Origin: Ignavibacteria bacterium
Lineage (GTDB): Bacteria; Bacteroidota; Ignavibacteria; Tepidaquicellales; OLB5
NCBI GenBank assembly: GCA_030835005.1
Contig: JAUQWT010000433.1
Location: forward strand, 1 to 5,309
Direction: 5' to 3'
DNA length: 5,309 nucleotides
Shown: positions 1 to 5,236 of the stretch, one piece after another
Layout: each line of letters opens with the position of its first letter
Position numbering within the stretch: position 1 is the stretch's first letter
Notes under the pieces: generated by a model
The model's input: the letters and a program-made list of their open reading frames with translations, nothing else
Databases searched by the model: none
Told to the model about the DNA's origin: nothing
Made by a program: the position numbers and the translations under genes

Positions 1-150
1 CGAGTCAGGGGAGAGGAATACTTTAGGCTTGCCATCGTCTTCAACTACCTGGGTCAAGTCAAGATTCGCACCCTTTATGGCTATTACGCACACCACAAAG
101 ATGTACAGAGCCTGGTATATTATGAATTTTACGTCTTTCTGTTTTCGCAT
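1..150 (-). CDS. N-terminal part of an unrecognised membrane-anchored protein (cut by window edge)
   Basis: An open frame starts at an ATG (150-148, minus strand) and stays open for 50 codons to the left edge, so only the N-terminus is visible. It begins MRKQKDVKF, followed by a hydrophobic stretch at about residues 9-26 (IIYQALYIFVVCVIAIKG). That stretch looks like one membrane helix or an uncleaved signal anchor, with the basic N-terminus inside the cell. The next part is polar and acidic (NLDLTQVVEDDGKP), as expected for the start of an extracytoplasmic domain. I do not recognise the family. A short basic N-terminus, one helix, then a soluble domain loosely recalls GldM/PorM-like proteins, but this piece is too short to claim that. 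The start is supported by a good promoter match 31 bases upstream (181-211). There is no Shine-Dalgarno sequence. Confidence 0.6.
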   Translation of the reverse strand, partial: MRKQKDVKFIIYQALYIFVVCVIAIKGANLDLTQVVEDDGKPKVFLSPDS

Positions 151-180
151 GTTAAGAAAATAATATAGTTTTTATCTATA

Positions 181-211
181 CAAATTTAACACTGCAAATC
201 ACCGTAACAAA
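181..211 (-). promoter_or_regulatory. Bacteroidota-type promoter for the gene at 150-1
   Basis: On the minus strand, TTTG (211-208) is followed by 19 bases and then TAAATTTG (188-181). This fits the known Bacteroidota primary sigma consensus (TTTG, about 19-21 bases, TAnnTTTG) with no mismatch. Transcription would start near 174, giving a leader of about 25 bases before the ATG at 150. The match and spacing are seen directly; promoter activity is inferred. Confidence 0.6.
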
Positions 212-232
212 TAGACTGTTATACCTGTTTTA

Positions 233-252
233 TCTAAGTAGAACTACTTAGA
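233..252. terminator. Perfect 9-bp inverted repeat just after the response-regulator stop codon
   Basis: The arms TCTAAGTAG (233-241) and CTACTTAGA (244-252) are perfect reverse complements separated by two bases (AA). In RNA the innermost pair would open to give a tetraloop on an 8-bp stem. The repeat begins one base past the response-regulator stop codon (254-256), where a terminator or 3'-end stabilising hairpin would be expected. The stem is AT-rich, and the RNA after it (TAAAACAGG) has no U-run, so it is not a classic intrinsic terminator. It could instead be a protein-binding palindrome upstream of the promoter at 181-211. Confidence 0.35.
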
Positions 253-253
253 G

Positions 254-898
254 CTAAAGTTTTGATTTATATTGAATTGCAAACAGTAAGAGCGCATGAG
301 GGCCTTTGAGACCAAGTTTTGAGCAAATATTGTTCCGGTGATTTTCTATTGTACGGATACTGCGGAATAATTCATCTGCTATTTGAGAGTTGGTTTTGCT
401 TTGGGCAATCAGTTTCAGAATCTGGAGTTCAGTTGGAGTCAATTTGCCTAACTCGTTTTCATGTTTGCCCATGTCCTTGTTTTTTTCAACCAGGTAACCC
501 GAGATTGACGGGCTTATATAATACTCACCGGCCGCAACCCGGCGGATGCAGTCAATCAGATCATTTGCAATGCTCTCTTTCAATACATATGCTTTTATGT
601 CAAGCTCCAGGGCTTCATTAAAGTATTCTTTATCTTTATGAATTGTTAATATGGCAATTTTTGTCCCGAGCTTTTTTTCATTGACCTTTCTTGCCACATC
701 AAGTCCACTCATTATTGGCATATCAATATCAAGTATCGCAATTTCAGGCCTTACATTTTCTATAAGTTTTAGAGCTTCCTGGCCATTTGATGCTTCACCC
801 AGAACTTCAATAGAGCTGTCTTCGCTGAGGATGCTCAACACACCTTTGCGGAAAATATGATGATCATCGGCTATTATCAGTTTAATTTTATCAGTCAT
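254..898 (-). CDS. NarL/LuxR-family DNA-binding response regulator
   Basis: This is the output half of a two-component system: a cytoplasmic transcription factor activated by phosphoryl transfer from the adjacent kinase. Residues 5-122 form a receiver domain. It has the acidic pair D11-D12, the likely phospho-acceptor D57 (LDIDMP), the switch residue T85 (ILTIH) and the conserved K107 (YVLKES). All key receiver residues are present, so it should be phosphorylatable. After a linker, residues 150-199 form a LuxR-type helix-turn-helix: LTPTELQILKLIAQSKTNSQ, then an IADELF segment and a TIENHRNNICSKLGL recognition region. At 214 residues it has the usual length of the family. The ATG (898) lies one base after the kinase stop codon, so the genes are very probably co-transcribed and translationally coupled. 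The regulated genes cannot be read from the sequence; the divergent oxidoreductase at 1966 is one candidate. The family call is secure. Confidence 0.95.
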   Translation of the reverse strand: MTDKIKLIIADDHHIFRKGVLSILSEDSSIEVLGEASNGQEALKLIENVRPEIAILDIDMPIMSGLDVARKVNEKKLGTKIAILTIHKDKEYFNEALELDIKAYVLKESIANDLIDCIRRVAAGEYYISPSISGYLVEKNKDMGKHENELGKLTPTELQILKLIAQSKTNSQIADELFRSIRTIENHRNNICSKLGLKGPHALLLFAIQYKSKL

Positions 899-899
899 T

Positions 900-1730
900 T
901 TATTTTATAGGCACTGTAATCTTGAATTTTGTCCCATTGCCTTTTTCAGAAATAAATTCATAAACAGCTTTCATCATGCGCAGCCTTTCTTCTATATTTA
1001 TCAGTCCGAATCCAAGCTTAACGGGGTTCTTAGTTTCAAATCCAACTCCGTCATCATCAATCTCTGTGATAATGAACATTACCGATCTTCTTACAGTAAA
1101 TGAAACGTTCTTTGCCCCGGAATGTTTCATTATGTTATTGACTATTTCCTGGATAACGCGGAAATACTGCACTTCATTTTCATGTGAAAGTATGCCATCA
1201 ATTTTATCAATACTGCAATTGAACTTAATACCGGATACCGAGGCAATTCTTTCGATCATCGCTTCAATGGAAACAGTCAAACCAAGCCTTTCAATCTGCT
1301 TAGGATAAAGTCTTTGGGAAATTCTTCTTACTTCATCAACGGTTTCCACAACAAGTGCAGAAGCCTCCATAACTTTTATCGAAGGTTCTGACGAACTTTT
1401 CATTTCCTGCTGAAGAAAGATATTTATCGCGCTTAGGTTCTGCCCGATGCTATCGTGAAGCTCACCTGCTATGACTTTCCACTCGGATTCCTGTTTTTCG
1501 ATGAGTTTATCCTTAAATACTTCAAGCTCTTTTTTTCTTCTCTTTGATGACTGGTAGTAATTGTATAACAACACTCCTGCAAAGATCAGAATTATAGCTG
1601 ATATTCTCCAAAGAAACCACTGGGTTTGCCAGATAGGAACAGGCGAACTTTCAATTTGGTAATACGCATCAATTATCAGCACCAGCAAAAGGAGGAAAAG
1701 TATCCAAACATAACCTGATTTTTTGCCCAT
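900..1730 (-). CDS. Sensor histidine kinase, HisKA_3 (HPK7) type, two membrane helices
   Basis: This is a membrane-bound kinase that autophosphorylates on histidine and passes the phosphate to the response regulator encoded next to it. Two hydrophobic helices lie at about residues 7-23 and 38-56, joined by only about 14 residues (ESSPVPIWQTQW region). A basic, charged, probably coiled segment follows (about 61-85). The HisKA_3 dimerisation domain carries the phospho-acceptor H92 in GELHDSIGQNLSAI, and LYPKQIERLGL (141-151) is typical of this class. The HATPase domain has an N-box around EIVNNIMKH (195-203), a G1 box DDDGVGF (225-231), and a GFGLINIEERLRMM segment (240-253) followed by GNGTKFKITVPI near the end. 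It is complete at 276 residues. With almost no extracytoplasmic domain, it may sense within the membrane or through a partner, as in LiaS/DesK-like kinases; this is inference. No Shine-Dalgarno precedes the ATG at 1730. Confidence 0.95.
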   Translation of the reverse strand: MGKKSGYVWILFLLLLVLIIDAYYQIESSPVPIWQTQWFLWRISAIILIFAGVLLYNYYQSSKRRKKELEVFKDKLIEKQESEWKVIAGELHDSIGQNLSAINIFLQQEMKSSSEPSIKVMEASALVVETVDEVRRISQRLYPKQIERLGLTVSIEAMIERIASVSGIKFNCSIDKIDGILSHENEVQYFRVIQEIVNNIMKHSGAKNVSFTVRRSVMFIITEIDDDGVGFETKNPVKLGFGLINIEERLRMMKAVYEFISEKGNGTKFKITVPIK

Positions 1731-1835
1731 AACACAAAAATAACGGATTAATTGATTAATTTAAGTGAATAATTTGTGTGGTTGGTTAAAAACTACCATA
1801 GATATTCATGCACTAACAATTCATGGAATTGGATA

Positions 1836-1855
1836 GTCAAAGGCATGCCTTTGAC
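1836..1855. repeat. Perfect 20-bp palindrome in the divergent intergenic region
   Basis: GTCAAAGGCATGCCTTTGAC reads the same on both strands over all 20 bases. It lies 105 bases upstream of the kinase start and 110 bases upstream of the oxidoreductase start, almost exactly between the two divergent genes. A bulged extension (GATA on the left, CCTAC on the right) adds a little more symmetry. It could be an operator for a dimeric regulator serving both genes, or one copy of a dispersed REP-like palindrome. Neither can be decided from a single copy. Confidence 0.6.
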
Positions 1856-1897
1856 CTACAAAGGTTAATTTTTGAATGACAAAGATATAAAATCGGA

Positions 1898-1928
1898 TTG
1901 CTAGCTATCTAGCCAATGTTTATTTTTG
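1898..1928 (+). promoter_or_regulatory. Bacteroidota-type promoter for the oxidoreductase gene
   Basis: TTG at 1898-1900 is followed by 20 bases and then TATTTTTG at 1921-1928, matching the Bacteroidota consensus TTG, about 19-21 bases, TAnnTTTG. The start of transcription would fall near 1935, giving a leader of about 30 bases before the ATG at 1966. An imperfect inverted repeat covers the -33 box and half the spacer (1898-1916: TTGCTAG, CTAT, CTAGCCAA), which would suit a repressor site. The motif match is seen; activity and regulation are inferred. Confidence 0.55.
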
Positions 1929-1965
1929 TATTCATATTTATAATTTAAGCATATATAAACGCACT

Positions 1966-3000
1966 ATGAAAGCAGTCATACTCAATGAAAACGGCGGAAC
2001 TGATAAACTTATTTACACAACTGATCATCCAGAACCGGAAATAAAACCAAACGAAGTTCTTGTGAACGTTAAAGCAACAAGCATTAACAGGGCAGATCTT
2101 GTCATAAGAAACGGGTATCCGGGACTATCGCTAAAATTTCCGCATATACTAGGCGGTGATATCACAGGTATAATTGCTAAAACCGGAAGTGACGTGAAGA
2201 ACTTTAAAAAAGGTGAGAGAATTTTGTCCTGGTCGATTGTTTCTGAAAGTGATAATGACTGGACGCGGCGGGGTAAAGCCGGGCAATCACCTGATTGGCA
2301 GTATTTTGGTATGCACAGGCCAGGTTCATATGCAGAATACTCGGCTGTGCCGGAATCATCACTTATTAAGCTGCCTGATAATGTTTCATTTGAAGATGCC
2401 GCATGCCTTCCTGTTGCAGGATTAACTGCTTATCACGCAGTTAAGACTGTTGGTGATGTCCAAAAAGGGGATAAGTTTTTCCTCTGGGGCGGAACCAGCG
2501 GACTTGGCACAATTGCAATTCAGCTTGCAAAATCACTTGGGGCAGTGGTATTTGCAACGGCAGGATATGATCATAAAACAGAGCACTTGAAGCGAATGGG
2601 TGTTGATTATATCTTCAATCACAGGGATGGTTTAGCTATTGATGATGAAGTACTTAAAATTACACATGGCAGCGGAATTGATGTAATCCTTGATTATGTC
2701 GGACCCGAGGCATTTCCCAAAAACTTCAAAATGGTAAAAAAAGGCGGCAAGATCCTTTTCTGCGGAATTTTGACGGGCATGGAAGCGATGGTCTCGCTTC
2801 ATCAAACCTATTTAAGGCATATCAGTCTGCTGGGATTGTATCTAGGCGAAAAACGCGAGCTTGAAGATCTTGTGAAAATGGTTTCTGATGGAATAATTAA
2901 GCCGCACATTGGCGCAACACTTGAGCTGAAAGACGCAGCAAAAGCTCATGAGATGATGGCTAAAGGAGAAGTGATCGGGAAGATCGTTTTGAAGGTTTAA
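1966..3000 (+). CDS. Zinc-independent MDR-family NAD(P)H oxidoreductase (quinone oxidoreductase-like)
   Basis: This is a soluble medium-chain dehydrogenase/reductase of 344 residues, a normal length. The N-terminal GroES-like domain (about 1-125) shows the quinone-reductase motif INRADLVIRNGYPG (40-53) and ILGGDITGII (61-70). The zinc-alcohol-dehydrogenase positions lack their usual ligands: the first catalytic Cys is replaced within NRAD, and GHE becomes GGD. The nucleotide-binding domain (about 140-270) has GGTSGLGTIAIQLAKSLGA (175-193), a glycine-rich Rossmann loop. Y201 and K204 after the second strand resemble NADPH-preferring quinone reductases. The C-terminal segment ending VIGKIVLKV (336-344) is typical. 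A tryptophan-rich insertion (about 89-118) sits where zinc enzymes carry their structural-zinc lobe, but it has no cysteines. The likely role is NADPH-dependent reduction of a quinone, enone or similar carbonyl compound; the substrate is unknown. It has its own promoter and is the only complete rightward gene here. Its stop codon overlaps the stop of the convergent gene. Confidence 0.9.
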   Translation: MKAVILNENGGTDKLIYTTDHPEPEIKPNEVLVNVKATSINRADLVIRNGYPGLSLKFPHILGGDITGIIAKTGSDVKNFKKGERILSWSIVSESDNDWTRRGKAGQSPDWQYFGMHRPGSYAEYSAVPESSLIKLPDNVSFEDAACLPVAGLTAYHAVKTVGDVQKGDKFFLWGGTSGLGTIAIQLAKSLGAVVFATAGYDHKTEHLKRMGVDYIFNHRDGLAIDDEVLKITHGSGIDVILDYVGPEAFPKNFKMVKKGGKILFCGILTGMEAMVSLHQTYLRHISLLGLYLGEKRELEDLVKMVSDGIIKPHIGATLELKDAAKAHEMMAKGEVIGKIVLKV

Positions 3001-3500
3001 TCTTCCATTTCTCTTCTGATATCACGCTGCTCGATATAATATAATATTTCGATTACAGTCTCCGCGGGTGTATTCATAGTATTATCAAGTGTAATCCCAA
3101 ACCCGGGATTATTTATGCCTGTTTGGTAGTGAAACTTGATCCGCTCAGTTTCCCATTCAGTCAGTTCTCTTGTACCCCGGTTAGTTAGTGCATAATCAAG
3201 TCTTGGATTAAGTGTAAAGAAAAATCTTTCCGTATCGAGGGGCAAATTCCTGTTAAAGTACTCATATTCTACTTTACTCAGCGGATACGAAATAATAACA
3301 TTAAAATCCTTTTCAAGAAAGTTTAAAGTAAGAGAAAGAGTATTTTTAATGTGCAGAGCAATTGCCTCCTCAAGCGGGAGCCAGTCAACCATATTATGAA
3401 GTTCATCATCTATATGCGCAGTATTAGGAAATTTTGTTTTAAGGAGTTTTCCAATTGTGGTTTTTCCGGAATTAATTGAACCAGAGAGGAAGATGATCAT
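2997..3500 (-). CDS. Small P-loop kinase-like NTPase of unknown substrate
   Basis: This 167-residue cytoplasmic protein opens with a strand and a Walker A loop: IIFLSGSINSGKTTIGKLL, with GSINSGKT at 7-14 and catalytic K13. The overall order fits the small-molecule/nucleoside kinase branch of P-loop proteins. An acidic pair follows the second strand (D31-D32, HIDDELH), where shikimate and adenylate kinases bind substrate or magnesium. A basic, lid-like segment NRGTRELTEWETERIKFHY runs over 107-125, with R108, R111 and R120. The shikimate-kinase signature arginine (FRxxE) and GGG motif are absent, so I do not call it AroK. Annotation as an AAA-family ATPase or a phosphotransferase would be equally defensible. 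It lies 61 bases after trpS on the same strand and may be the last gene of that transcript. Its stop codon (2997-2999) overlaps that of the convergent oxidoreductase. No Shine-Dalgarno precedes the ATG at 3500. The fold call is good; the function is not known. Confidence 0.85.
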   Translation of the reverse strand: MIIFLSGSINSGKTTIGKLLKTKFPNTAHIDDELHNMVDWLPLEEAIALHIKNTLSLTLNFLEKDFNVIISYPLSKVEYEYFNRNLPLDTERFFFTLNPRLDYALTNRGTRELTEWETERIKFHYQTGINNPGFGITLDNTMNTPAETVIEILYYIEQRDIRREMED

Positions 3501-3561
3501 ATGAATACAGGCACAGACAAGAATCAGGCCAGCAGGCTGAGAAGTGCCCGTGCTGCTATTT

Positions 3562-4569
3562 TTATATTTTTAAGCCGACTTTACTCCAAACCTCGGTTTT
3601 TGTTTTTGATGCCGTTTCCCGGGCTTTATCGGCGCCCTTGCTGAGAATTTCTTTCACATAATCCATATTTTGCTTCAGTTTTTCGCGCTCATCACTATAG
3701 GGCTTGAAATACTCCATTAATTTTTCGAGAAGTAGTTTTTTGGCATCACCATAGCCAAAACCACCGGCACGATACTTGGTCGCCAGTTCTGAGGTTTCAC
3801 TTTCATCTGCAAAAAGCGAATAAATCTTGAAAACTGTATCTTTATCCGGATCTTTTGGCGCCTCAACGGGAGTAGAATCGGTAACGATACCCATTACTTG
3901 TTTCTTAATGGTCTTCTCTTCGGCAAACATGTTTATTACATTCCCGTAACTTTTGCTCATCTTGCTTGCTCCGTCAGTACCAAGTATGTAGCCATGAGTT
4001 TCATGTATCATTGGCTCCGGCAGCGGGAATACATTTCCATACAGACGGTTGAATTTACCGGCTATATCACGTGCAATTTCAACATGTTGCTTCTGGTCTT
4101 TGCCAACAGGTACAAAATCAGGTTTGTAAATCAGTATATCAACTGCCATAAGCACGGGATAATCAAATAAACCTGCAGTAGCGTCCTTTATTCCCCGTGA
4201 TATTGCATCCTTATATGCGTGAGCCTGCTCAAGCATGCTTACAGGCGTAACACAGTTAAGAATCCATGTAAGTTCTGCATGTTCTGAAATATCACTTTGA
4301 CGGAAAAAAACGGTTTTCGCAGGATCGATCCCGATTGCAAGATAGTCAAGCGCAAGATCAATTACCATTTGTCTCAGCACTTTAGGGTCACGGAGTGTTG
4401 TAAGTGAATGCAGGTCTGCAATGAAAATGAAATTTTCCATTCCGCTGTTTTGCAGCTCAACATGGCCTTTCATAGCGCCGAAATAATTACCCAGATGCTG
4501 GATACCGCTTGGCTGAACGCCTGAGAGAATTCTCTTGCCGGATTGTGATTTAGATGAAGAGGAAGCCAT
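3562..4569 (-). CDS. trpS: Tryptophanyl-tRNA synthetase
   Basis: This cytoplasmic class I aminoacyl-tRNA synthetase (EC 6.1.1.2) charges tRNA-Trp with tryptophan using ATP. The first ATP signature is PSGIQHLGNYFG (20-31), the HIGH-type motif in its TrpRS form. The second is KMSKS (203-207) within GTDGASKMSKSYGNVI. Between them are the tryptophan-pocket and connecting motifs DYPVLMAVDILIYKPDFVPV (136-155), where D144 matches the conserved tryptophan-binding aspartate, and GKDQKQHVEIARD (156-168). The C-terminal helical anticodon-binding part ends KTEVWSKVGLKI. At 335 residues it is full length for a bacterial TrpRS. The first 11 residues (MASSSSKSQSG) are a low-complexity tail before the conserved RILSGVQPSG. 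The ATG (4569) lies 2 bases after the nuoJ stop codon, so it is almost certainly co-transcribed with that gene. No T-box or tryptophan-responsive leader is visible, and there would be no room for one. Confidence 0.97.
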   Translation of the reverse strand: MASSSSKSQSGKRILSGVQPSGIQHLGNYFGAMKGHVELQNSGMENFIFIADLHSLTTLRDPKVLRQMVIDLALDYLAIGIDPAKTVFFRQSDISEHAELTWILNCVTPVSMLEQAHAYKDAISRGIKDATAGLFDYPVLMAVDILIYKPDFVPVGKDQKQHVEIARDIAGKFNRLYGNVFPLPEPMIHETHGYILGTDGASKMSKSYGNVINMFAEEKTIKKQVMGIVTDSTPVEAPKDPDKDTVFKIYSLFADESETSELATKYRAGGFGYGDAKKLLLEKLMEYFKPYSDEREKLKQNMDYVKEILSKGADKARETASKTKTEVWSKVGLKI

Positions 4570-4571
4570 AC

Positions 4572-5090
4572 TTACTCAAACTTCTTTTGTGCCAGGACGA
4601 TTGCCCCGACAATTGCTGCAAGAAGTACAAACGAGACAAGCTCGAACGGGAACGAATAAGTAGTGTAAAGCTCTTTACCAATTGATTGTATTGTGCCAAG
4701 CTGCTCTGCAAACGGAGAAATTACTTTATACTTTCCTTTGAATGCAAAGAATGCCGTTATGCCAAGGGAGCTGAACAGAAATAGTGTAAGGATAACTGCT
4801 GATAGTTTCTTATAGGTCAGGGTTTCCCTGAGGGACTTCTCTCCGCTTAAGTTGAGAAGCATAATAACAAAAAGGAAGAGAACCATAATTGCACCGGCAT
4901 AAACAAGAACCTGAATGATCGCAACAAACTGTGAACGAAGCATCAGGTAGATTCCTGAGATAGAAAAGAAATTCAATATCAGGTATATGGCGCTCACAAT
5001 AGGGCTGCGCCGGGTGATCATAACTATTGCAGACCCCAGTGCGAGGATCGCAAACAGAAGAATCATTATGTTTTCAAATGTCCAATGCAT
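4572..5090 (-). CDS. nuoJ: NADH-quinone oxidoreductase subunit J (complex I membrane subunit)
   Basis: This is an integral subunit of the proton-pumping membrane arm of respiratory complex I. The call rests on IQVLVYAGAIMVLFLFVIMLL, the family hallmark in the third helix, and on FELVSFVLLAAIVGAIVLAQ in the last helix. Five membrane helices are visible, matching NuoJ: residues (from the ATG at 5090) about 8-25, 31-51, 55-80, 96-116 and 150-167. The preceding GKELYTTYSFPF also fits the family. I chose the ATG at 5090 (MHWTFENIMIL, 172 residues). The frame stays open upstream to a TTG at 5117 that would add nine residues with no Shine-Dalgarno, so that start is less likely. Complex I genes are usually ordered nuoI-nuoJ-nuoK. 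Here the upstream neighbour is tRNA-Leu and the downstream one is trpS, 2 bases away, so the subunit is separated from its usual partners. No frameshift or premature stop is visible. Confidence 0.93.
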   Translation of the reverse strand: MHWTFENIMILLFAILALGSAIVMITRRSPIVSAIYLILNFFSISGIYLMLRSQFVAIIQVLVYAGAIMVLFLFVIMLLNLSGEKSLRETLTYKKLSAVILTLFLFSSLGITAFFAFKGKYKVISPFAEQLGTIQSIGKELYTTYSFPFELVSFVLLAAIVGAIVLAQKKFE

Positions 5091-5149
5091 TGGAGTTATT
5101 GTTGTAAATTTCCTCAATCATAATGAGTGCGGAAGTGCTGCTTTAATTG

Positions 5150-5236
5150 TGCCCAGAGCCGGAATCGAACCGGCACTGAGATATTATCCCAACAGGATTT
5201 TAAGTCCTGCGCGTCTACCAGTTCCGCCATCTGGGC
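5150..5236 (-). tRNA. tRNA-Leu, anticodon UAA
   Basis: Read on the minus strand, a full type II cloverleaf can be drawn over 87 bases. The acceptor stem GCCCAGA (5236-5230) pairs with TCTGGGC (5157-5151), with A as the discriminator base (5150). The D-arm contains AACTGGTAGACGC. The anticodon stem CAGGA/TCCTG encloses the loop CTTAAAA, giving anticodon UAA (5202-5200). A long variable arm (GGGAT, AAT, ATCTC) is typical of leucine tRNAs. The T-arm is GCCGGTTCGATTCCGGC. It would decode UUA and, by wobble, UUG. The 3' CCA is not encoded (the DNA continues CAA after the discriminator), so it must be added by CCA-adding enzyme. The gene lies about 60 bases upstream of nuoJ on the same strand. The 73 bases on its upstream side, to the window edge, hold A/T runs but no clear promoter match or gene. 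Confidence 0.97.

Noticed and set aside
319..1308. Plus-strand open frames at 319-621, 651-860 and 976-1308
   Set aside because: They lie wholly inside the response regulator and histidine kinase genes on the other strand, show no recognisable domain, and are shadows of those genes.
1735..1742. TATTTTTG on the minus strand, 4 bases upstream of the histidine kinase ATG, as a possible promoter box for a leaderless transcript
   Set aside because: There is no TTG or TTTG at the right distance upstream, and a single box of this kind arises easily in AT-rich DNA.
1823..1879. An 18-codon frame on the plus strand (MELDSQRHAFDLQRLIFE) in the divergent intergenic region
   Set aside because: It runs through the palindrome, has no promoter or ribosome-site support, and is short enough to be chance.
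1880..1887. TATCTTTG on the minus strand as a possible promoter box for the histidine kinase operon
   Set aside because: The nearest TTG is 26 bases away instead of 19-21, so the match is incomplete. The true promoter of the kinase operon is left unassigned.
3524..3540. A stem of about 6 bp with a bulge between trpS and the P-loop kinase gene, considered as a terminator
   Set aside because: The stem is imperfect and no U-run follows on the minus strand, so there is little support for termination.
3898..4170. Plus-strand open frame of 90 codons inside trpS
   Set aside because: It is antisense to the well-conserved TrpRS core and resembles no known protein.
5091..5117. TTG start for nuoJ adding nine residues (MRKFTTITP)
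   Set aside because: There is no Shine-Dalgarno upstream, the codon is rarer, and the ATG at 5090 gives the typical NuoJ N-terminus. It remains possible.
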